64,000 bases of DNA, from IMG/VR virus record IMGVR_UViG_3300046096_000285, positions 1 to 64,000 of that record; one strand, written 5' to 3'. Under the pieces are notes generated by a model. That model did no database searches. It was given only the letters and a program-made list of their open reading frames with translations, and was not told the DNA's origin. This DNA is from a virus. Shown here piece after piece: positions 55,788 to 62,616 of this stretch; the first letter of the stretch is position 1, and every line of letters starts with the position of its first letter. The position numbers were made by a program, and so were the translations under genes.

Positions 55788-55816
55788 ACCCCGCCATCGT
55801 GCGGGGTTTTCTTTTT
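55788..55816 (+). terminator. Intrinsic terminator
   Basis: CCCCGC and GCGGGG pair; TTTTCTTTTT follows. Confidence 0.8.
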
Positions 55817-55825
55817 GCTCAGGGG

Positions 55826-55854
55826 TTGCATTTATCTTGCGGGGCATGTATGAT
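55826..55854 (+). promoter_or_regulatory. Promoter without TATTC site
   Basis: TTGCAT (55826-55831), 17 bp, TATGAT (55849-55854). The 13-bp site is absent upstream, so this last cassette may be regulated differently. Confidence 0.6.
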
Positions 55855-55896
55855 TGACTTATCAAGTCAAGGTGACTTGGAGATAAGGGGTTCAAA

Positions 55897-56109
55897 ATGA
55901 AAACACGTAACGCACGCGCATGGAGCGCAATCTTTATTCTTGGCATGGCAGTAGTCGGCGCGGTCGACTTGAACAACATCCAATCAGCTGACGATGCCAG
56001 TGAATTCTTTGGGTACGTTGTCGCTGTAGACGTGGCCATGTTTGCGGTAGGCCTAGCCCTGTTCGCCTACAACATCGCAACCTTCAAGCGTTCAAAGGTA
56101 GGTGCATAA
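55897..56109 (+). CDS. Two-helix membrane protein
   Basis: 70 aa. Hydrophobic segments at about residues 9-24 and 38-60 (VVAVDVAMFAVGLALFAYN), basic start and end. AAGGGGTTCAAA precedes the ATG. Its stop overlaps the next start. Confidence 0.6.
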   Translation: MKTRNARAWSAIFILGMAVVGAVDLNNIQSADDASEFFGYVVAVDVAMFAVGLALFAYNIATFKRSKVGA

Positions 56110-56342
56110 TGACGCACGCGGTGTTGATTGAAGATGCACTTACGGGTGACCTTCTTGACCTTCGTTACTACTGCTCTGATTCATGCGCTCAGGATGACGT
56201 GGCCTACTCAGGATGGAATGGCTGCATTGAGCTCATGTTTGGGCAAGTGTGTGAGCGTGAAGGGTGTGAGAGCATCCTGCATGGCGTGAGCGAGTGTGTC
56301 TGCTCTGACGCTTCGTGTGTCGGGTCTCTGATAGACGTCTAG
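56109..56342 (+). CDS. Cys-rich protein
   Basis: 77 aa with nine Cys (YYCSDSC, CIELMF, VCEREGC, CVCSDASC). May bind metal or form disulphides if exported, but no signal peptide is present. Coupled to the membrane protein gene. Confidence 0.57.
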   Translation: MTHAVLIEDALTGDLLDLRYYCSDSCAQDDVAYSGWNGCIELMFGQVCEREGCESILHGVSECVCSDASCVGSLIDV

Positions 56343-56361
56343 CCCCTAAGCATCCACGTTA

Positions 56362-56388
56362 GCCCCTAGCTCAGTGCTAGGGGTTTTC
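56362..56388 (+). terminator. Intrinsic terminator
   Basis: CCCCTAGC-TCAGT-GCTAGGGG followed by TTTTC. Ends the cassette region. Confidence 0.85.
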
Positions 56389-56862
56389 GTATGTCTGCGG
56401 GCACCTTATCCCTGCGGTGACCTTATAGGGGCGTCTCAGGGCGTATAGCCCCCTGCGGTGACAACTATCCTGCGCTCAGGGTTGCACGCTCTGCCACGGG
56501 TCTCTCTAGCCACGTGTGCCCCTATGCACTAGCGGGCGGGGTGTAGCTAGCTCATGCTCATGAGTAGGTTGGTACCTAGGCATGGGCATGCTTATCACTG
56601 GAGATTCTGAGCATGACCTTTGTCTAGCCATGACCGGGCGCGTGAGCTATCGATTGATGAGAGCATGAACAACAAGCAACCCTTCATGGGTAGCCGCTAG
56701 CGAGACGGGCATTAGGCGTGTGCATGAACACCTAGGCATGATAGGCAGCCATAGAATCCATGAGCGTGCTCACCTTGTCGCTCACGTGGCTAGGGGTTGT
56801 TGGCGTAGGGTGTAGGATAGGCATGCTTCTCAAACGGGCATGTATCAATTTGGAAAACATGC
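56389..56862. repeat. Non-coding region rich in CATG and short repeats
   Basis: About 470 bp without a convincing gene. CCTGCGGTGAC occurs near 56412 and 56452; ACCTAGGCATG near 56573 and 56730; GGCATG, GAGCATGA and similar CATG-containing words recur throughout. It separates early-type genes from the NlpC/terminase module. Could hold an origin, packaging site or small RNAs; nothing is identified with confidence. Confidence 0.45.
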
Positions 56863-56891
56863 TTGACTTTGGTCGCGGGTTATGGTAGACT
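56863..56891 (+). promoter_or_regulatory. Strong promoter of a predicted RNA
   Basis: TTGACT (56863-56868), exactly 17 bp, TAGACT (56886-56891). The expected transcript start (about 56898) is the first base pair of the closing stem of the RNA downstream. Confidence 0.7.
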
Positions 56892-56897
56892 ACTCCA

Positions 56898-56990
56898 TCT
56901 TTTGGCGTGACGGACGGTGCTCCACGGCCGATTCAGGAAACGTTTCGAGAGGGGTCGATTTATAGCTGCTGCCCTCTCGCACCCCAAAAG
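56898..56990 (+). ncRNA. Predicted structured RNA, about 93 nt
   Basis: CTTTTGG (56899-56905) pairs with CCAAAAG (56984-56990) to close the molecule, and GAGAGGG (56947-56953) with CCCTCTC (56972-56978) inside. The 5' end lies where the TTGACT-17-TAGACT promoter should start transcription. No ORF. Overall shape (long closed hairpin with internal stem) is loosely like 6S-type RNAs, but the family is not identified. Confidence 0.55.
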
Positions 56991-56995
56991 CATTT

Positions 56996-57307
56996 CAACG
57001 TCAACCTTACCCTAGTGCCGTCGGTTGTCAAATTCCTCCTTGAATTCTCCTACCTTAGACGCCCCTATTTCTAAAATCCCCCTCCACAAATTTTCAAAAA
57101 ATACGTCCCAAGTTGCATCACGACCAAAAATCCGACATAATAGACGCAGTTATTGTGCTACCATATTTAAACGGGAGCGCATTCAGCCACTAAAAGGTTG
57201 GATGTGCTTTTTTGCATCTCTGACAAGTACCACCCACAATTAAATAAGAAACACCAAGACAAGAAACAGCTGAGTACTAACTCTCACCAGGAAAGGTAGG
57301 CTGCCTA
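56996..57307. other. Non-coding region upstream of the NlpC/P60 gene
   Basis: About 310 bp. AAATTC/GAATTC and GATGTGC-T6-GCATC hairpins are visible. An apparent small ORF at 57025-57243 has no ribosome site. TAGGCT lies 5 nt before the ATG at 57308 as a possible -10. Confidence 0.4.
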
Positions 57308-57925
57308 ATGAAATGGATTTCATTTCTACTCACCGCATCAACCGCAGTAGGAGCCCCAATGGCCCCAGATCTGTCTGATGCAGCTCTAGTAGAGCAAATT
57401 TCTACAAATACAATGACAATAAGCACCTCCGCTACACCAAAGCAGCTATCTAGTGCAAACTTTTTAGCTAATCTGCCAGCCCTAAAGGCTAAGCAGACAC
57501 TCCTTGAGCAGCAGGCAGCCCATGCGCAGCTAGTTGAGCTCAATAACCAGAAGATGGCTACCGCCCTAGAACGTCTCAAAAAGACTGTTGGGCACACATG
57601 GTACGCCTTCTCCGGTGCCTCTCCCTCAGGTTGGGACTGTTCAGGCCTCGTTGTCTGGACTTATGAGCAGGTTGGAACCTCTCTGGAGCACCGAGCCACT
57701 CTCCAAGCCAATACCGGCGTTCAGACCACCTCACCACTGCCAGGCGATATTGTTGCCTTCACGTATAAGGGATCTAACTCCGCATATCACGTTGGCATTT
57801 ATATTGGAGACGGTAAAATGATCCACGCCCCTAAAAAGGGCCATGTTACTGCCATTGAAGATATTGGAACCTTCGGCGGAAACTACTCCATCATTGAATT
57901 CAGGCGTATCCTTACGCGTGAATAA
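57308..57925 (+). CDS. Secreted NlpC/P60 peptidoglycan endopeptidase
   Basis: 205 aa. A 16-residue hydrophobic start (MKWISFLLTASTAVGAPMA) looks like a signal peptide. A helical stretch follows at about 45-95. The NlpC/P60 domain at about 95-200 has WDCSGLVVW (catalytic Cys), YHVGIYIGDGKMIHAPKKGH (catalytic His) and the third polar residue. It could help lysis or act at infection. TAGGCT-5-ATG suggests a leaderless start. Confidence 0.85.
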   Translation: MKWISFLLTASTAVGAPMAPDLSDAALVEQISTNTMTISTSATPKQLSSANFLANLPALKAKQTLLEQQAAHAQLVELNNQKMATALERLKKTVGHTWYAFSGASPSGWDCSGLVVWTYEQVGTSLEHRATLQANTGVQTTSPLPGDIVAFTYKGSNSAYHVGIYIGDGKMIHAPKKGHVTAIEDIGTFGGNYSIIEFRRILTRE

Positions 57926-57974
57926 CCACCTCTAAGGTAAGCCAACCAAGCATTGCCTACCAGAAGTAAAGTCC

Positions 57975-58002
57975 TAGGGCCGACTATAAAGGGCCCTATT
58001 TC
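57975..58002 (+). terminator. Intrinsic terminator
   Basis: TAGGGCC and GGCCCTA pair; TTTCC follows. Confidence 0.65.
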
Positions 58003-58023
58003 CATTCCCCGGGCAACATATGC

Positions 58024-58029
58024 TATGAT
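58024..58029 (+). promoter_or_regulatory. -10 box of leaderless promoter for the 58036 gene
   Basis: TATGAT, 6 nt, ATG at 58036. Confidence 0.5.
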
Positions 58030-58035
58030 AACCTC

Positions 58036-58254
58036 ATGATGACTACACAAGACAAGTATTACTACGTTCTACTAGGCGTATTGCTCACGCTTTCCCTAGT
58101 ATCTATCGCCATTTCCGCCTATTATCTGGCCCATCACTATGCCCGAAAGAGGCTAGCTGCCCTCCAAAAGAAGCACATTTCCGCCCTTTTAGGCGTAGCT
58201 TCCCCAGAAACTATCAAATACCTAGCCAAAAAGGATAAAAATGCCCGTTTTTAA
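58036..58254 (+). CDS. Single-pass membrane protein
   Basis: 72 aa. Membrane helix at about residues 10-32 (VLLGVLLTLSLVSIAISAYY) then a basic cytoplasmic tail. Overlaps the next gene by 14 bp. A possible holin or virion-assembly helper; unknown. Confidence 0.6.
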   Translation: MMTTQDKYYYVLLGVLLTLSLVSIAISAYYLAHHYARKRLAALQKKHISALLGVASPETIKYLAKKDKNARF

Positions 58255-58438
58255 CCCTCTAGTAGTACTTTTGACCGTATTTTCAGCGATTGCGCTTATT
58301 CTCGTTTTGCTTTTTCTAGCAGCAGCGTTTATAGTGTCTATAACGCCATTTGGCGACTACGACAACGACCCTCACGGAGGATTGCTTCTAGATGGAGAAG
58401 ACTTTGACAATAAAGCTACAGCTTCACAGCGCCGATGA
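58241..58438 (+). CDS. Single-pass membrane protein
   Basis: 65 aa. Hydrophobic residues 5-35 (LVVLLTVFSAIALILVLLFL) then an acidic tail. Overlaps the genes on both sides. Confidence 0.6.
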   Translation: MPVFNPLVVLLTVFSAIALILVLLFLAAAFIVSITPFGDYDNDPHGGLLLDGEDFDNKATASQRR

Positions 58439-58673
58439 GCTAAGGGAGTCGCTCCCAACCAGCGGTGTATTCGACATGTTCGACTGCACAATCCGCATCA
58501 GCTATCCAATTGAGGCTACAACCGAAGAATTAGAGCGAATGGTTACGATTCTTGAGTCTGTAATCAACGTTCAGCGTCTAGAGACCCAGATTAATCTCGA
58601 AGACAATGAGTTCCGCTTCGAAATCACCGAGGTTCCAGCAGATTTCACCCGCAACCGCCGCAAGTTTACTTAA
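58392..58673 (+). CDS. Protein of unknown function
   Basis: 93 aa, alpha/beta (LTIKLQLHSADELRESLPTS, EELERMVTILESVINVQRLE). Starts 47 bp inside the previous gene. No family recognised. Confidence 0.55.
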   Translation: MEKTLTIKLQLHSADELRESLPTSGVFDMFDCTIRISYPIEATTEELERMVTILESVINVQRLETQINLEDNEFRFEITEVPADFTRNRRKFT

Positions 58674-58674
58674 T

Positions 58675-58703
58675 TTGACATCCACCAACCCACCAGATAC
58701 ACT
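58675..58703 (+). promoter_or_regulatory. Promoter of the HTH-terminase operon
   Basis: TTGACA (58675-58680), 17 bp, TACACT (58698-58703). Confidence 0.7.
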
Positions 58704-58735
58704 TCAAGTACCAAATAACGACAAAGGACCACGAA

Positions 58736-59329
58736 ATGACTACCGAAATCAACTACGTTAAGAAGAATCAAGAGCTTCCAGCTGAAATCAAGGAAGTTTT
58801 TGACACTCTTGTTTCAAACGAAGGTCGCGATCGCCTCATTCGAGAGCTCCGCCACAAGCAGTGGACCCTTGAGGCTATTGCAGTAGCCTCTGGACTCACC
58901 CGAGAGCGTGTTCGACAGATCTCTAAGCTAACTCCGGAGGCCCCAGAGCCGGATATCTCAGAGATTATCGACATTCCTACTCCGCCAATCAAGGCAGAGC
59001 GTCCAAAGCCGGTTTACATTGAGCCATCAGAGAAGGTTCTTGCTCGGCTTCTAGAGCTTCAGCCTTACGCACAGCTAGTTCGCTCCAATGGAATCAAGTA
59101 CCGCGCAGAAGCAGAGGAATATACCTCGCTACTGAACTACGCACACACTGTTGAGGGTGTAACCCTCTACCGTTTGGCAAAGCGTCTCGGCGTAACTCAC
59201 GGTGCACTACGTTTCCGCCTTGTCCGCTACGGCTACAAGACTCCAGTTACTGCTACCTCTAAGGTTTACACTCCAATTGTTGCCGAGAACCGCGCCAAGG
59301 AGTATGACTGGGAAGCACTAGTTAAGTGA
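58736..59329 (+). CDS. Helix-turn-helix protein upstream of terminase
   Basis: 197 aa. WTLEAIAVASGLTRERVRQI (about residues 41-60) is a sigma-70 region 4-like HTH. A Pro-rich linker follows, then a second HTH-like stretch, GVTLYRLAKRLGVTHGALRFRL (about 138-160). Often found next to actinophage terminases, where it may be a late regulator or the small terminase subunit. AAAGGACCACGAA precedes the ATG. Confidence 0.68.
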   Translation: MTTEINYVKKNQELPAEIKEVFDTLVSNEGRDRLIRELRHKQWTLEAIAVASGLTRERVRQISKLTPEAPEPDISEIIDIPTPPIKAERPKPVYIEPSEKVLARLLELQPYAQLVRSNGIKYRAEAEEYTSLLNYAHTVEGVTLYRLAKRLGVTHGALRFRLVRYGYKTPVTATSKVYTPIVAENRAKEYDWEALVK

Positions 59330-59511
59330 TGCCACTACGTCTACCAGGATTCCGACACTATAACTTGCGTAAGCAGGGAAATAGGACCGTTTACTACGGA
59401 ATCCTATTAGACGCTTTCAAAACTACCAAGCAGACCAAGCGCTACTACACGCTAGACATCTATCTCGGACATCACCTTTACGTTGTGTTCTGGGGAAACA
59501 GGGTAAACTAG
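59329..59511 (+). CDS. Basic protein of unknown function
   Basis: 60 aa from ATG 59329 overlapping the previous TGA. Aromatic and basic (HYNLRKQGNRTVYYGILLDA). 4 bp before terL. Confidence 0.55.
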   Translation: MPLRLPGFRHYNLRKQGNRTVYYGILLDAFKTTKQTKRYYTLDIYLGHHLYVVFWGNRVN

Positions 59512-59515
59512 GCAC

Positions 59516-61957
59516 ATGGGTAAATCAATTATGGAGATCCTTGCCGCTCTCCCGCCAGAAGAGCGCGAAGAAGCACTGCAAGGCATGGATCCAGAACAGC
59601 TTCTCTGGGACTGGTCTGTTTGGGGTCGTCCCGAGCAGCAAGCTCCTGAAGGCGACTGGAACATCTGGCTCGTCTTAGCCGGACGTGGGTTTGGAAAAGC
59701 TTTAGACGTAAACACGCCAGTGCCGACCCCTATCGGTTGGTCAACGATGGGCGAATTGCGCCCAGGTGATCGTGTCCTAGGTGCGGATGGTAAACCGACA
59801 ATGGTAACATTCCATACTGGTGAACAATTCAACCGCACCTGCTACCGCATAACCTTTAGCGATGGGGCTCAAGTAGTTGCTGATGCGGACCACCAGTGGA
59901 CTGCCCGCGCCCGCAAAGATCGACGAGCTGCGCGAGAGTATCGTACTGTAACCACTCAGCAAATGCTCGACGAGGGCTTAACCATTGGTCAGGCTAATCC
60001 TGAAGCCAACTGGCAAATGCCGATCAATAAAGCATTGCACCTACCGGAAGTTGATTTACCAATCCACCCTTGGGTACTTGGCATATGGTTAGGCGATGGC
60101 TCGTCGTCAGCCGCTGAGGTGACTATGGGGCCAGAAGATATCGATGAGTTAAAAGCCTTAATGGCTGAAGTAGGCGAGCCTTTCAACGGTAAACCGCGCT
60201 CTAAAGATGGCAAAACTTGGACTATTGGATTTGGTCAACGCTCCATGCGTGAACGTGCTCAGTCAGCCCAAGCGAGGCTACGAACGCTTGACGTGCTGAA
60301 TAACAAACATATTCCAATGAGTTATTTGCGTGCTTCAGAGCAGCAACGCCGTGATCTGCTTGCCGGACTTATTGACTCAGATGGCCACTGCGACCGCTCA
60401 ACCGGAACTTTTGAAATAACAACCAACCGTGAAACACTGGCCTTAGATGTAGCTGAGCTAGTTCGCTCACTCGGATACCGCGCCAATATAGTTACTGGTA
60501 GAGCTACCATATACGGCAAAGATTGTGGCGCAAAGTATCGCATTACGTGGACAACCCGATCGGGCGGTGGCTGGCTAAAGCGTAAGCAGCTATCAGATCG
60601 CAACCACCTAGGACAGCCTAACCGAAGTACTACCCGCTATGTTCATAACATAGAGTTGGTAGAGTCACGCCCTGTCTGTTGCATCACCGTAGATAATGAT
60701 GATGAGCTCTATCTTGTCGGCGAAGAGATGCTAGTCACCCACAATACCCGTCTGGCTTCAGAGTGGGTTCGCGAACAAGCGAAGTACACTAATACTGGCC
60801 AACGCCGTTTCGCACTTGTTGCTCGTACTGCTGCTGACGTACGTGACGTTATCGTTGAAGGTGAGTCGGGCATTATGAATGTCACTCCGCCATCCGAGAA
60901 GCCCCTCTATGAGCCTTCGAAGCGTCGTCTAACTTGGCCTAACGGAAATACCGCCACACTGTTCACCGCTGATGAGCCTGACTCGCTTCGTGGCCCTCAG
61001 TTCACTCACGCATGGGGCGATGAGATCGCGGCTTGGCGTCAAACCCCGGATGCTGCGGGCATGACCGCGTTTGACAACCTCCGCGTTGGTACTCGTCTTG
61101 GTGCAAAGCCGAAGATTCTAGTTACCACCACCCCGAAGCGTACCCCCCTTCTCTACAAGCTCATTGAAGAAGCAGCCACCGGCCGAGTCTCCATCACCCG
61201 CGGTTCAACTATGGACAACGCCGGAAACCTTTCAGGTGCATACATGGACACCATGCTTGGCGTTTACGAGGGAACCTCTCTTGCTCGTCAGGAGCTCTAC
61301 GGTGAAATGCTTGAAGCCATGGAGGGTGCTCTCTGGACTGAAGAGTCTATTGAAGCTGGACGAGAGATCCAGTATCCTTTCTCTACACCTCTACGAGTAA
61401 TCGGCGTTGACCCGAGCGTTGCCGAGAACCCGCGAGATGAATGTGGAATCGTTGTTGTTGCCTCTACCGCAGATAATGATCTTTACAAGCGCAATGCTTG
61501 GGTACTAGAAGATGCTTCTGTACTCGGAAGCCCGGATGTCTGGGCAAATCAAGTTGTCAAGATGGCGAGGAAGTGGGGTTGCCCAGTTGTTGCAGAAGTT
61601 AACCAGGGCGGTGCGTTGGTTCGCAATGCCATCAATACCATTGACCCAACAATTAAAGTCCTTGAAGTCCACTCAAAGCAGGGTAAAGCGCTTCGGGCTG
61701 AGCCTATTACTCTTGCGTACGAGCAAGGGCGAGTCCACCATGTTGGTCATCTGGCTGATCTTGAGTCTCAGATGATCTCCTGGGTTCCAGGCGAAGGAAA
61801 GTCTCCTGACCGCGTCGATGCACTTGTTCACGCGCTCACTGCCCTACTAATCAAGCCACCTCCTGGGTTCACCGGTGGAAAGATCCGAGCTAAGTCTCTT
61901 TCTGACCGCCGCCTACCTGACACTCGCCTAGGCCGAGGAACATTCCGAGTACGATGA
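59516..61957 (+). CDS. terL: Large terminase subunit interrupted by an intein
   Basis: 813 aa, of which residues 62-410 are an intein; the joined protein is 464 aa, normal for terL. Walker A is GRGFGK|T, split by the intein exactly between Lys and Thr. ATPase motifs: FTHAWGDEIAAW (Walker B), TTTPKRTP (coupling motif). Nuclease part: VIGVDPSVAENPRDECG (first Asp) and PDRVDALVHALTAL (later Asp). Cuts and packages the genome into heads. Terminase stays inactive until the intein is spliced out. Confidence 0.93.
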   Translation: MGKSIMEILAALPPEEREEALQGMDPEQLLWDWSVWGRPEQQAPEGDWNIWLVLAGRGFGKALDVNTPVPTPIGWSTMGELRPGDRVLGADGKPTMVTFHTGEQFNRTCYRITFSDGAQVVADADHQWTARARKDRRAAREYRTVTTQQMLDEGLTIGQANPEANWQMPINKALHLPEVDLPIHPWVLGIWLGDGSSSAAEVTMGPEDIDELKALMAEVGEPFNGKPRSKDGKTWTIGFGQRSMRERAQSAQARLRTLDVLNNKHIPMSYLRASEQQRRDLLAGLIDSDGHCDRSTGTFEITTNRETLALDVAELVRSLGYRANIVTGRATIYGKDCGAKYRITWTTRSGGGWLKRKQLSDRNHLGQPNRSTTRYVHNIELVESRPVCCITVDNDDELYLVGEEMLVTHNTRLASEWVREQAKYTNTGQRRFALVARTAADVRDVIVEGESGIMNVTPPSEKPLYEPSKRRLTWPNGNTATLFTADEPDSLRGPQFTHAWGDEIAAWRQTPDAAGMTAFDNLRVGTRLGAKPKILVTTTPKRTPLLYKLIEEAATGRVSITRGSTMDNAGNLSGAYMDTMLGVYEGTSLARQELYGEMLEAMEGALWTEESIEAGREIQYPFSTPLRVIGVDPSVAENPRDECGIVVVASTADNDLYKRNAWVLEDASVLGSPDVWANQVVKMARKWGCPVVAEVNQGGALVRNAINTIDPTIKVLEVHSKQGKALRAEPITLAYEQGRVHHVGHLADLESQMISWVPGEGKSPDRVDALVHALTALLIKPPPGFTGGKIRAKSLSDRRLPDTRLGRGTFRVR
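59699..60745 (+). mobile_element. Class 3-type intein with LAGLIDADG homing endonuclease in terL
   Basis: 349 aa (residues 62-410 of the precursor). First residue is Ala (ALDVNTPVPTPIGW), so the usual Cys/Ser nucleophile is absent. Trp128 in ADHQW (block B), Cys388/389 in PVCCITV (block F) and Thr408 in LVTHN (block G) fit the W-C-T set of class 3 inteins; ends His-Asn followed by Thr. WVLGIWLGDG (about 186-195) and LLAGLIDSDGH (about 281-291) are the two endonuclease motifs. Confidence 0.88.
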
Positions 61958-62316
61958 AACTTATTAAAGATGTTTTCCCAGCTCACGTTGCTGTTGTTCC
62001 TGCCGGATTCACAGAGGATGTCACCGAGGTTCGCTCTATGCCGACTTCAGAGGGTGCCCATTATGTCGGGACGACTCGCGTTGTACTTACCTCTGACCTA
62101 ATTGTGATTGCAGCTGATGGCCCACAGGGTCCAGTAATCATATTCCGCGAACCCTACACCGAGCTCATTCCAGAAACCTCCAAGGGAGCTGACATGCGCA
62201 TTATCACAACCTCTGGAAAGATTGTTGCCTTCAAAAAAGACACCAACTGCGGATGCGGTTCTCGCTTGCGTAGCTGGAATCCAATTAAGACTCTCAGCTC
62301 TACCAAGGACGAGTAA
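61954..62316 (+). CDS. Protein of unknown function after terL
   Basis: 120 aa. Beta-rich (VVLTSDLIVIAADGPQGPVI), ends with CGCGSRLRSWNP. ATG overlaps the terL stop by 4 nt. Small genes of this kind between terminase and portal are common in actinophages. Confidence 0.6.
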   Translation: MKLIKDVFPAHVAVVPAGFTEDVTEVRSMPTSEGAHYVGTTRVVLTSDLIVIAADGPQGPVIIFREPYTELIPETSKGADMRIITTSGKIVAFKKDTNCGCGSRLRSWNPIKTLSSTKDE

Positions 62317-62603
62317 TGCCAGTAGACCCGTTTACGTTTGTTCTGCTCACGCTAGCCACCTACCGCCTAACTAGGCTCTTTCTTCTTGACGAAATCTTCT
62401 CTCCACTGCGCGAGTTTATCTGGAAGAAGTTCCCACCCCACACAAAGCTAGGCTACCTATTCACCTGCTTCTGGTGCTTCGGTTTATGGGCGTCTATACT
62501 AGTAGTAGTGCTCTATTTACTGGTCCCGACATTTGCGTATGTGGTATCATTAGTACTATCTATCTCCGCACTTGTTGGGATAGTATCCTCTCGTATGGAT
62601 TGA
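62316..62603 (+). CDS. DUF1360 membrane protein
   Basis: 95 aa. TLATYRLTRLFLLDEIFSPL and CFWCFGLWAS match DUF1360, a small membrane family found in phages and sporulating bacteria. Hydrophobic segments at about residues 5-20, 45-70 and 70-90. Function unknown. Confidence 0.75.
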   Translation: MPVDPFTFVLLTLATYRLTRLFLLDEIFSPLREFIWKKFPPHTKLGYLFTCFWCFGLWASILVVVLYLLVPTFAYVVSLVLSISALVGIVSSRMD

Positions 62604-62616
62604 CAGGGAGACCCTC

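Noticed and set aside
57025-57243. Small ORF in the non-coding region before the NlpC gene
   Set aside because: No ribosome-binding site or leaderless promoter, low-complexity Ser/Pro start, and it runs through hairpins.
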